Positions 19,211 through 25,899 of a stretch of DNA of 64,000 nucleotides are shown piece after piece. Every line of letters starts with the position of its first letter. Position 1 is the stretch's first letter. The notes below the pieces were generated by a model, which did not search any database, had not been told where the DNA came from, and was given only the letters and a program-made list of their open reading frames with translations. The stretch lies in the NCBI RefSeq assembly GCF_008642315.1, contig NZ_CP029192.1, positions 3,038,001 to 3,102,000 on the forward strand, read 5' to 3'. Origin of the DNA: Streptomyces venezuelae (GTDB taxonomy: Bacteria > Actinomycetota > Actinomycetes > Streptomycetales > Streptomycetaceae). Made by a program: the position numbers and the translations under genes.

Positions 19211-19996
19211 CTACTTGAGACCAAGAACCATCGCGTCGGAGGGCGACGCCCACACCGTCCGCGCCTCGCCGAAGCCCGCCTCGCGCAGCGTCCGCGCGTG
19301 CCACTCGGGCGACGGCGTGTCCCCGTCCGCGTGCTCGCCGTAGATCTCGAACCGCCTGGCGGTGGGCTCGGCCAGCACCGGGTCCTTGGCGGCGAGCTGC
19401 CACCACTCCTTCCAGTCCACGGCGCCCTCGGCCTTGGCGCGGTCCATCCGGGCGTGGCGCTGGGCGCGGTCGGCCTCGTTCAGGCGCGGGGTCGCCGGGT
19501 CGGGCATGTGGTCGGCGTTCATGAAGACGCCGCCGTCGCGGACGATGCCGGCGACCTGGCCGTAGAGCACGGCGAGGGGCTCGCTGAAGAGCCAGTGCAG
19601 GGCGGTGGCGGTCAGCACGGCGTCGTACGAGTCGTGGGGCAGCGACGCCGTCCAGTCCGGGTCCTTCAGGTCGGCGGTGACGAAGGTGACCCGGTCGTCC
19701 CCGGCGAAGGTGCCCTCGGCGATGGTGAGCAGCGCGGGATCGAGGTCGACGCCGACGCTCGTCGCGTCCGGGAACCTCTTGAGCAGCCGGTCCGTAATAC
19801 TTCCCGTACCGCACGCGAGATCGAGGATGCGCGGCGCGGTTCCGACCACGGCCTCGACCATGTCGAGCATGATCCGGAACCGCTCCTCGCGGTCGGGCAG
19901 ATACCACTGCTGCTGCCGGTCCCAGCTGTCCTGCCAAGCGCGCCAGTCGGTGCCGAGCGCAGCGCCGGCCTCGGTTCCGGTCCCCGTTTCCGTCAT
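19211..19996 (-). CDS. Class I SAM-dependent methyltransferase
   Basis: Cytosolic methyltransferase of 261 residues. SAM-binding motif I is ILDLACGTGSITDRLL; motif II is SVGVDLDPALL; FVTADLKD and YDAVLTATALHWL follow. The architecture resembles trans-aconitate methyltransferase-like enzymes, but the substrate cannot be told. The ATG at 19996 was chosen because GGAGGGG lies 5 bases upstream, although the frame is open 15 codons further. It is divergent from the CGNR gene, with 91 bp between. Confidence 0.88.
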   Translation of the reverse strand: MTETGTGTEAGAALGTDWRAWQDSWDRQQQWYLPDREERFRIMLDMVEAVVGTAPRILDLACGTGSITDRLLKRFPDATSVGVDLDPALLTIAEGTFAGDDRVTFVTADLKDPDWTASLPHDSYDAVLTATALHWLFSEPLAVLYGQVAGIVRDGGVFMNADHMPDPATPRLNEADRAQRHARMDRAKAEGAVDWKEWWQLAAKDPVLAEPTARRFEIYGEHADGDTPSPEWHARTLREAGFGEARTVWASPSDAMVLGLK

Positions 19997-20087
19997 CAGA
20001 ACCCCTCCACTCCGTAATACCCTGGTACCGCAATCGGCCATTACCGGCCGACGAGATGACCCTAGCCCGCCCTCGTAAGGACTACAA

Positions 20088-20738
20088 GTGGAACTGGCCT
20101 ATTACTCGGACTACGCCGTACGCCTGGTCAACAGCGAGGAGCCGGGCCGCAACAAGGACACGCTGACGTCCGTCGAGGCGATCAGGGAGCTGTTCGGGCC
20201 GAGCACGCAGATGGCGCGCCGCGCCACGGACTCCGACGTCACGCGCTTCCGGTCCGTGCGGGCCAGGCTCCGGGCCGTATTCGAGGCGGCCGACGGCGGC
20301 GACGAGACCCTCGCGGTCGACCTGCTGAACTCACTGCTCCTGGAGTTCCCCGTCAGCCCGCAGATCTCCGGCCACGACCACCGGGACGACGACGACCGCC
20401 CGCTCTGGCACCTGCACCTGGCGGACCACCCCTCCAACGCGACGGCCGGGTACGCCGCGATCGCCGCGATGGGCCTCGCCTTCCACCTCACCGAGCACGG
20501 CGTGGACCGCCTCGGCCTGTGCGAGGCGGCGCCGTGCCGCAACGCCTACCTCGACACGTCGACGAACCGCTCCCGGCGCTACTGCTCGGACCGCTGCGCG
20601 ACCCGCGCCAACGTCGCGGCCTACCGCGCCCGCAAGCGCCTGGAGACGGAGCGCTCGGCGAGCACGGGCCGCACCGCGCCCAGCGCCCAGCGCGCCAGCG
20701 CGAACGGCGAACGGCGGCCCGGCGCGGGCGGACGGTAG
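20088..20738 (+). CDS. CGNR zinc-finger (ABATE-domain) regulator-like protein
   Basis: A 216-residue protein with an N-terminal alpha-helical ABATE (DUF1470) domain (ELAYYSDYAVRLVNSEEP...) and a C-terminal CGNR-type zinc finger: LCEAAPCRNAYLD...RRYCSDRCATRANVAAYRARK, four Cys at about 145, 150, 166 and 170. Such proteins are thought to be stress-linked DNA-binding regulators. The start is a GTG at 20088. The last 118 bases overlap the convergent sodX gene, and the extra tail after the finger (about 35 residues, Ala/Arg/Gly-rich) is poorly conserved-looking. Confidence 0.86.
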   Translation: MELAYYSDYAVRLVNSEEPGRNKDTLTSVEAIRELFGPSTQMARRATDSDVTRFRSVRARLRAVFEAADGGDETLAVDLLNSLLLEFPVSPQISGHDHRDDDDRPLWHLHLADHPSNATAGYAAIAAMGLAFHLTEHGVDRLGLCEAAPCRNAYLDTSTNRSRRYCSDRCATRANVAAYRARKRLETERSASTGRTAPSAQRASANGERRPGAGGR

Positions 20739-21055
20739 CGGAACCGGACCTTTCCGAGGACGAGTTCCTCGGGAACGACGCCGTAGTCCGTGCTGTCCCC
20801 GCCCGCGAACGGATTGTCGCCGAGCACCCACCAGCCGCCCACGCGCCGCTCCTTGGCCCGCTTGACCACCAGGAGGTCCTGCTGGAAGGGATGGCACAGG
20901 ATCACCACGTCACCCGGACGCACCCGCGCCCCCCACCGCACAAGCAGCCGGTCCCCGTGGCGCAGCGTCGGCACCATCGAAGGGCCCGTCACCTCCGCCG
21001 CACCCCACGGCACGAGGGGCCTCCCGCGCTCGCTCTCCTGCGACAGCTCCGGCAT
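20621..21055 (-). CDS. sodX: S26-family signal-peptidase-like protease for nickel SOD maturation (SodX)
   Basis: Small protease of 144 residues expected to remove the N-terminal propeptide of nickel superoxide dismutase. The catalytic Ser is S26 in GPSMVPT and the general base is K65 in LLVVKRAKERR; the C-terminal GDN box GWWVLGDNPFAGGDS is intact. There is no clear membrane anchor, matching the cytosolic SodX group. The ATG at 21055 has GGGGAGG 8 bases upstream. It is divergent from sodN, the classical arrangement, which supports the assignment strongly. Its 3' end overlaps the CGNR gene. Confidence 0.92.
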   Translation of the reverse strand: MPELSQESERGRPLVPWGAAEVTGPSMVPTLRHGDRLLVRWGARVRPGDVVILCHPFQQDLLVVKRAKERRVGGWWVLGDNPFAGGDSTDYGVVPEELVLGKVRFRYRPPAPGRRSPFALARWALGAVRPVLAERSVSRRLRAR

Positions 21056-21199
21056 CACCGGCACCTCCCCGGTCCTATCCTCCACGAGTCCCAGTCTGAC
21101 CCTGGACTTTTGTCCTAAGCCCATGGGGCCCCTCGCGAAAACCCGTCTCTCACGGAGTAATGTCCCACCTGAGAAGACGATCACGAGGAGGACAGCAAC

Positions 21200-21595
21200 A
21201 TGCTCACCCGCCTGTTTGCCCCCAAGGTGAAGGTCAGCGCGCACTGCGACCTGCCCTGCGGCGTGTACGACCCGGCCCAGGCCCGCATCGAGGCGGAGTC
21301 GGTCAAGGCCGTGCAGGAGAAGATGGCCGCCAACGACGACGCGCACTTCCAGGCGCGCGCCATCGTCATCAAGGAGCAGCGCGCCGAGCTCGCCAAGCAC
21401 CACGTCTCGGTGCTGTGGAGCGACTACTTCAAGCCCCCGCACTTCGAGAAGTACCCGGAGCTGCACCAGCTGGTCAACGACACCCTGAAGGCCCTCTCGG
21501 CCGCCAAGGGTTCGACGGACCCGGCGACGGGCCAGAAGGCGCTCGACTACATCGCCCAGATCGACAAGATCTTCTGGGAGACGAAGAAGGCCTGA
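21200..21595 (+). CDS. sodN: Nickel-containing superoxide dismutase
   Basis: Dismutates superoxide with a nickel centre; a cytoplasmic hexamer. The protein has 131 residues: a 14-residue propeptide (MLTRLFAPKVKVSA) is cut before His15, leaving the nickel hook HCDLPCGVYD with His1, Cys2 and Cys6 of the mature form, all present. The mature length of 117 residues equals that of known NiSODs. The ATG at 21200 follows GAGGAGG. It faces sodX, whose protease is required for the cleavage. Nickel-dependent control is known for this gene in streptomycetes, but I did not find an unambiguous operator. Confidence 0.97.
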   Translation: MLTRLFAPKVKVSAHCDLPCGVYDPAQARIEAESVKAVQEKMAANDDAHFQARAIVIKEQRAELAKHHVSVLWSDYFKPPHFEKYPELHQLVNDTLKALSAAKGSTDPATGQKALDYIAQIDKIFWETKKA

Positions 21596-21623
21596 CGCAC
21601 CGCGTCGCTTCTTCACGCGTTCA

Positions 21624-21664
21624 CCGACAGCACCCGGCATCCGCGCGGAGCCGGGTGCTGTCGG
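21624..21664 (+). terminator. Terminator between sodN and the convergent response regulator
   Basis: A perfect 15-bp stem (21624-21638 with 21650-21664) and an 11-base loop, 28 bases after the sodN stop. Because it is symmetrical and only 5 bases from the convergent gene's stop, it can serve both directions. Confidence 0.82.
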
Positions 21665-21668
21665 CGTT

Positions 21669-22370
21669 TCAGACGGCCCTGGGCCTGGCCAGGCCCAGGT
21701 CGTACGCGAGGATCGTGGCCTGCACGCGGTCGCGCAGGCCCAGTTTGCCCAGCACCGCGTTGACGTGGGACTTCACCGTGCCGGTCGTGACGCCGAGCAC
21801 CTCGGCGAGCTCCGCGTTCGTGTGGCCCGCGGCCACCAGCGTCAGGACCTCGCGCTCGCGGGGCGTGAGGGACGCGAGGAGTTCGGGGTCCGGGGCGGCC
21901 GTCGGGGCCGGGACCGTGCCGGCGAAGGCGTCGATGAGGCGGCGCGTGACGGTGGGGGCGAGCATCGCCTCGCCGGCGGCCACGATGCGGATGCCCGCGA
22001 GGAGTTCCTCGGGCAGCGCGTCCTTCAGGAGGAACCCGGAGGCGCCCGCGCGCAGGGCGTCGTGGACGTGGGCGTCCTGGTCGAAGGTGGTCAGGACGAG
22101 GACGCGCGGCGCCCCGGTGGCGGGGGCGGTCGTGAGCAGGCGGGTCGCCGTCAGACCGTCCATGCCGGGCATGCGGATGTCCATGAGGACGACGTCGGGG
22201 GAGAGCTCGGACGCGAGCTGCACGGCACGGGCGCCGTCCGCCGCCTCGGCCACCACCTGCAGGTCCGGTTCCGCGTCGACGATCGCGGCGAATCCGGCGC
22301 GCACGACGGCCTGGTCGTCGACGACCATCACCCGGATGGGGGTGACGGCCGTCGGGTGCTCGGTGGTGAT
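21669..22370 (-). CDS. NarL/LuxR-type response regulator with apparent ATC start
   Basis: DNA-binding response regulator of 233 residues if it starts at 22370. The receiver has VVDDQ, phospho-acceptor Asp in VVLMDIRMPGMDG and the KDAL loop; the LuxR helix-turn-helix reads LTPREREVLTLVAAGHTNAE. The only in-frame ATG/GTG candidates (GTG 22331, ATG 22328) lack a ribosome binding site and would cut into the first strand of the receiver. In contrast AAGGAGG is 6 bases ahead of an in-frame ATC at 22370, giving ITTEHPTAVTPIRVMVVDDQ, the usual N-terminus with ATC in place of ATG. An in-frame TGA lies upstream. It follows its kinase gene by 74 bp. Confidence 0.9.
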   Translation of the reverse strand: MTTEHPTAVTPIRVMVVDDQAVVRAGFAAIVDAEPDLQVVAEAADGARAVQLASELSPDVVLMDIRMPGMDGLTATRLLTTAPATGAPRVLVLTTFDQDAHVHDALRAGASGFLLKDALPEELLAGIRIVAAGEAMLAPTVTRRLIDAFAGTVPAPTAAPDPELLASLTPREREVLTLVAAGHTNAELAEVLGVTTGTVKSHVNAVLGKLGLRDRVQATILAYDLGLARPRAV

Positions 22371-22444
22371 GGGGGGCCTCCTTCTGGGGTGCCTCTTCGG
22401 GGAGTCAGGGAGTCGGGGAGTCGGGGAGCGGGTGGTCCGGGCGG

Positions 22445-24505
22445 TCAGGAAGGCACCGGCACCGGCTGTGGGTGCGGCCGCTGCTCGGGTACGTCGCCGG
22501 GGGCCGTCACCTCTCTCAGCGCGGCCAGCAGCTCACGCATCGCGGACAGGCCCGCCCGCGCCTCCGTGGCGACGCCGCCCAGGTCGCCCGCCTCGGCCCG
22601 CGCGACGACCGCGTCGGCGTGCCGCAGGACTTGGCCGCGCAGTTCCACGGCGATGCGGCGCCGCTCCTCGTGCGCCTCGGCGACCGCCGACCACACCGTG
22701 GCCGTGAGCGCGTGGTCCTCCCAGGCCCTGACGCGTTCGCGCCGGGTCCGTACGGCGGCGCCGAGGCCCCAGAACGCCGCCATCGGCGGCAGGAACGCCA
22801 CGCCGACGACGGCGCCGAGGAACAGCAGGAGCCCGATGCCGCCGCCGTCCTCCGCGAGCTGCGCCATGCCGTCGGCCGCGGCGAGAGCGAGGCAGGACAG
22901 GGAAAGGCCCGCGGCCGCCGCGCCGATCACGGGCCAGGTGACACCCGCCGGACCCGCGAACGCGCCCACCGCGTACACGGCGACGCACTCCGCGACGGCC
23001 CCCGCCACGACCAGGCACAGCGCCACGTCCGGCGAGAGCAGCCCGAACGCGAGGCCGAGCGGCGCGAGCCAGGCCGTGGCGAGGACCGCGCAGAGCACCG
23101 CCCAGGGCGCGCGGCGCCGCCACAGCAGCCCAAGCGCGTGCGCGACGGCGGGACCGCAGGCCAGGGCGACGGCGGTGGGCTCCTCGACGACGACCGCGAA
23201 GACGGGCAGCGTGGCGACGGCGAGCGCGACGGCCCCGTCGGAGAGATCGAGGCCGCGCAGGGCACGGTGGCGCAGGGCCCGTTGTTGCAGGGCCCGCTGA
23301 TGCAGGGGGCCGGGGCCGTGGTGTGCGGACTGTCGGTGCAGAGGGCTCGTCGCGCCCGGCAGGTGGGCGCGGACCGCCCATCCGGCGCCGTCCGGACGCG
23401 GCCCCGCCGCGAGCGTGCCGCCGAGCGCGGTGGCCCGCTCCCGCATCCCGACGGTCCCCCGCCCGCCCCCGAGCCGCTGCCGCGCCGCAGGAACGCCGCC
23501 GGGCACCCCGCCCGCCGCCCCGTCGTCCTCCACGGTGACGTCCACCGTGCCGTCGGCGGTCCCGGCCAGGATGTGGATGCGTACCGTCGAACCCGGGGCG
23601 TAGCGCAGGGCGTTCGTGAGGGCCTCGCGGACGATGGCGAAGGCCGCCTCCGCCGTGGGGCCCGTCAGGGGTGCCGCCTCCGGGGCCACTCGCACGGCGG
23701 GGTGCAGGCCCAGGCGCGCGAAGCCTGCGGAGAGTTCGGCGACGCGTTCGCCGAGAGGGCTCTCCTCGTCCGCCGCCGACGTGCGCATCAGGGCGACCAG
23801 GCGGTGCAGCGCCGCCGACGTCTCGCGGCCCGTGTCCGCCGCGAACTCAAGCGCCTGAGCCGACAGCTCGGGCTTGCGGTCGCCGAGCCGGAGCGCGGCG
23901 TCCGCGGTGACGACCACGGATGTGAGGTGGTGGGCGCTCACGTCGTGCAGTTCGCGGGCGAGCCGCTCGCGTTCGGTGAGCGCGGCCCGCGCCCGCTCGG
24001 ACTCGGCCCGCGCCAGATCCCGCGCCGCGGTCCGCCGCCCCGCGAGCCAGCGGCGGCGGCTGCGGCCGAGCCCCACGACGGTCAGGAACAACACGCAGTT
24101 GACCGCGGCCTCGCCCGCCGCTTCGACCCCCGGCTCGAGCACCAGAACCGACCGGCCCGCCTCACAGACCGCGAGGACGGGTCCCACGACGGCCGCCGTC
24201 CGCCCGGGACACCGCACGGCGACCGAGTACAGGGCGATCAGTACGCCCAGCGCGTGTACGAGCGTCGCGTCCTGCGGGAGCGGCAGACACGCGATCAGGA
24301 CGGCTTCGACGGCGAGCGCCGCGGCGACGGGGCGCCTGCGGCGTGCGGCGAGCGCCGCAGTGAGCGCGGCCGCGGCGGTGAGCGCCGCCACCAGCTGGAC
24401 CGCCCCGACCGCCGGATCGTCCTCGCGCAGGGCGCGCCCCGGCCAGTAGGCCAGTTGCAGGGCCGCCGTCAGGACGGGCAGCAGCCAATTGCGTATTCGC
24501 TCCAT
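22445..24505 (-). CDS. NarL-type sensor histidine kinase with a second membrane module
   Basis: Membrane kinase of about 686 residues from the ATG at 24505 (the frame is open to an ATG at 24613, which has GGGGGAGG further upstream). The first module is standard: about five transmembrane helices, a HisKA_3 segment ERERLARELHDVSAHHLTSV, then HATPase_c with FAIVREALTNALRYAP and GGGRGTVGMRERA. Beyond it (about residues 415-690) comes a His/Gln-rich linker, a second block of about six helices and a cytosolic helix EERRRIAVELRGQVLRHADAV that resembles a degenerate dimerisation segment lacking the phospho-His. No second ATPase domain follows. It is the partner of the regulator at 21669-22370. Confidence 0.88.
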   Translation of the reverse strand: MERIRNWLLPVLTAALQLAYWPGRALREDDPAVGAVQLVAALTAAAALTAALAARRRRPVAAALAVEAVLIACLPLPQDATLVHALGVLIALYSVAVRCPGRTAAVVGPVLAVCEAGRSVLVLEPGVEAAGEAAVNCVLFLTVVGLGRSRRRWLAGRRTAARDLARAESERARAALTERERLARELHDVSAHHLTSVVVTADAALRLGDRKPELSAQALEFAADTGRETSAALHRLVALMRTSAADEESPLGERVAELSAGFARLGLHPAVRVAPEAAPLTGPTAEAAFAIVREALTNALRYAPGSTVRIHILAGTADGTVDVTVEDDGAAGGVPGGVPAARQRLGGGRGTVGMRERATALGGTLAAGPRPDGAGWAVRAHLPGATSPLHRQSAHHGPGPLHQRALQQRALRHRALRGLDLSDGAVALAVATLPVFAVVVEEPTAVALACGPAVAHALGLLWRRRAPWAVLCAVLATAWLAPLGLAFGLLSPDVALCLVVAGAVAECVAVYAVGAFAGPAGVTWPVIGAAAAGLSLSCLALAAADGMAQLAEDGGGIGLLLFLGAVVGVAFLPPMAAFWGLGAAVRTRRERVRAWEDHALTATVWSAVAEAHEERRRIAVELRGQVLRHADAVVARAEAGDLGGVATEARAGLSAMRELLAALREVTAPGDVPEQRPHPQPVPVPS

Positions 24506-24611
24506 ATCGGACTCGATGATACGGAGGGGTGCGTTCTCTATCTCTGGTTGGAGAGCGTGATCGTGCGGGCGGCCGACGTTTCGGCCCGGCGCGGCAGGAA
24601 TGCTGGTGGTC

Positions 24612-25694
24612 ATGACCGCGACACCCTCCCCCGAACATCCCGAACACCCAGCTCGCCCCGCTCGCCCCTCACACCTTGCTCACCCCACCCATCCCCCCTT
24701 CCCCACCCCTCCCCTCCCTCCCGTTCCTCCGCTCCCCTACCACCGCCTCGCCCACGCCACCGGCCGCCACCGCTGGTGGCGCCCCGTGGCCGGGACCGGT
24801 CTGGTGCTCGCCGGTGCGCTCGTCGCGGCGATCGCGGTACTGCTGGTCGGTGAGATCGCGGGAGCGGTCTTGAACCGGCCCGTCGACAAGGACGGCTTCC
24901 ACGTCTGGGGCGGCATCGGCGAGACGGGCAGCGCGCTGCTCTCGCTCGCCCTGCTCACACCGGTGGTGTTCCTCGCCGCGCGCTGGGCCCAGCGACGTCC
25001 GGCGGGCACGCTGTCGTCGGTGACGGGCAGGCTCCGGTGGAGTTGGCTCGGGCGGTGCCTCGTGATCGCGCTGCCGCTGGTCGTGGCGTCGTCGGGGCTC
25101 ATGTTGCTGTTGCCCGAGTCGGCAGGCGGTGGCACGGACGGTACCGGCGGCGGGACGGAGTGGGCGGGGTGGCCGGACTTCCTGCTCGGCCTCGCGATGG
25201 TGTGCGTGCTGGTGCCGTTCCAGGCGTCGGCGGAGGAGTACGTGTTCCGGGGCTGGCTCGTCCAGGCGGTCGGGGCGTGGTGCCGCACGCCGTGGGTGGC
25301 GCTCGTGCCGCAGGCGCTGCTGTTCGCGGCCGCGCACGGCTGGGGCACGCCGTGGGGCTTCGCGGACCTCGTGGTGTTCGGACTCGTGGCGGGGGTCCTC
25401 ACGGTCCGGACGGGCGGACTTGAGGCGGCGATCGGCCTGCACGTGGTCAACAACCTGCTGGCGATGGGCGTCTCCGCGGCGATCGCCGGCGCGCTGGCCT
25501 CCGACGAGACGGCGGCGGACATGGGCTGGATGGCGGTGGGCGTCGACGTGGTGATGCTCTGCGGGTACGCGGCACTCGTCCTGCGCCTGGCGAGCCGCCA
25601 CAAGGTCGAGGCGGTCTCCGCGCCGACGCCCGCACTCGCCCCTGCCCCTGCCCCTGCCCCCGTGTGGGAGCAGTCGGCCTGGCGGCGCGGTTAA
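24612..25694 (+). CDS. CPBP-family intramembrane metalloprotease (CAAX protease-like)
   Basis: Polytopic membrane protein of about 360 residues. After a Pro/His-rich cytosolic N-terminus (about 50 residues), eight or so helices carry the CPBP motifs: EEYVFRG (EExxxR, catalytic Glu pair), LLFAAAHG (FxxxH) and HVVNN. Start options are ATG 24600, GTG 24606 (6 bases after AGGA) and ATG 24612. The gene is divergent from the histidine kinase. Bacterial CPBP proteins process or bind membrane substrates; here the substrate is unknown. The C-terminus ends in an Ala-Pro repeat. Confidence 0.88.
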   Translation: MTATPSPEHPEHPARPARPSHLAHPTHPPFPTPPLPPVPPLPYHRLAHATGRHRWWRPVAGTGLVLAGALVAAIAVLLVGEIAGAVLNRPVDKDGFHVWGGIGETGSALLSLALLTPVVFLAARWAQRRPAGTLSSVTGRLRWSWLGRCLVIALPLVVASSGLMLLLPESAGGGTDGTGGGTEWAGWPDFLLGLAMVCVLVPFQASAEEYVFRGWLVQAVGAWCRTPWVALVPQALLFAAAHGWGTPWGFADLVVFGLVAGVLTVRTGGLEAAIGLHVVNNLLAMGVSAAIAGALASDETAADMGWMAVGVDVVMLCGYAALVLRLASRHKVEAVSAPTPALAPAPAPAPVWEQSAWRRG

Positions 25695-25773
25695 TCGGTT
25701 GCCGCAAGAGGGCGGCTGTTGTTGGACTGGAGTCGTCGGCGGAAGGTCGGCGTCGTCTGCGGAGGAGAAGGAA

Positions 25774-25899
25774 ATGCGGCGTTCGTGCATGTCCCACGCG
25801 AATGGAAATCCCACTTCTCCAAAGGACATGGACGTACGTGCAATCACCCCTTCCGCACACCCTGAACCTGGGCATTCTCGCCCACATCGACGCCGGTAA
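25774..25899 (+). CDS. Possible 41-codon leader ORF overlapping the start of the ribosome-protection GTPase
   Basis: ATG at 25774 stands 6 bases after GGAGGAG, the best ribosome binding site in the region. The ORF reads MRRSCMSHANGNPTSPKDMD and onward for 41 codons, ending at 25899 inside the GTP-binding loop coding region of the downstream gene, in the +2 frame relative to it. Resistance genes of the ribosome-protection type are often controlled by leader translation, which makes this a reasonable candidate. No homolog is known to me, and it may be a chance frame. Confidence 0.35.
   Translation: MRRSCMSHANGNPTSPKDMDVRAITPSAHPEPGHSRPHRRR

Noticed and set aside
24505..24613. Divergent starts sharing a CATG (kinase ATG 24613 and CPBP ATG 24612)
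   Set aside because: The kinase more likely starts at 24505, directly before its first membrane helix, leaving a normal promoter gap; evidence for the longer form is only a distant GGGGGAGG.
22472..24853. A 793-codon plus-strand frame opposite the NarL-type histidine kinase
   Set aside because: The kinase motifs on the reverse strand are clear; the plus frame is Arg/Gly/Pro-rich without structure and merges into the CPBP gene in another frame.
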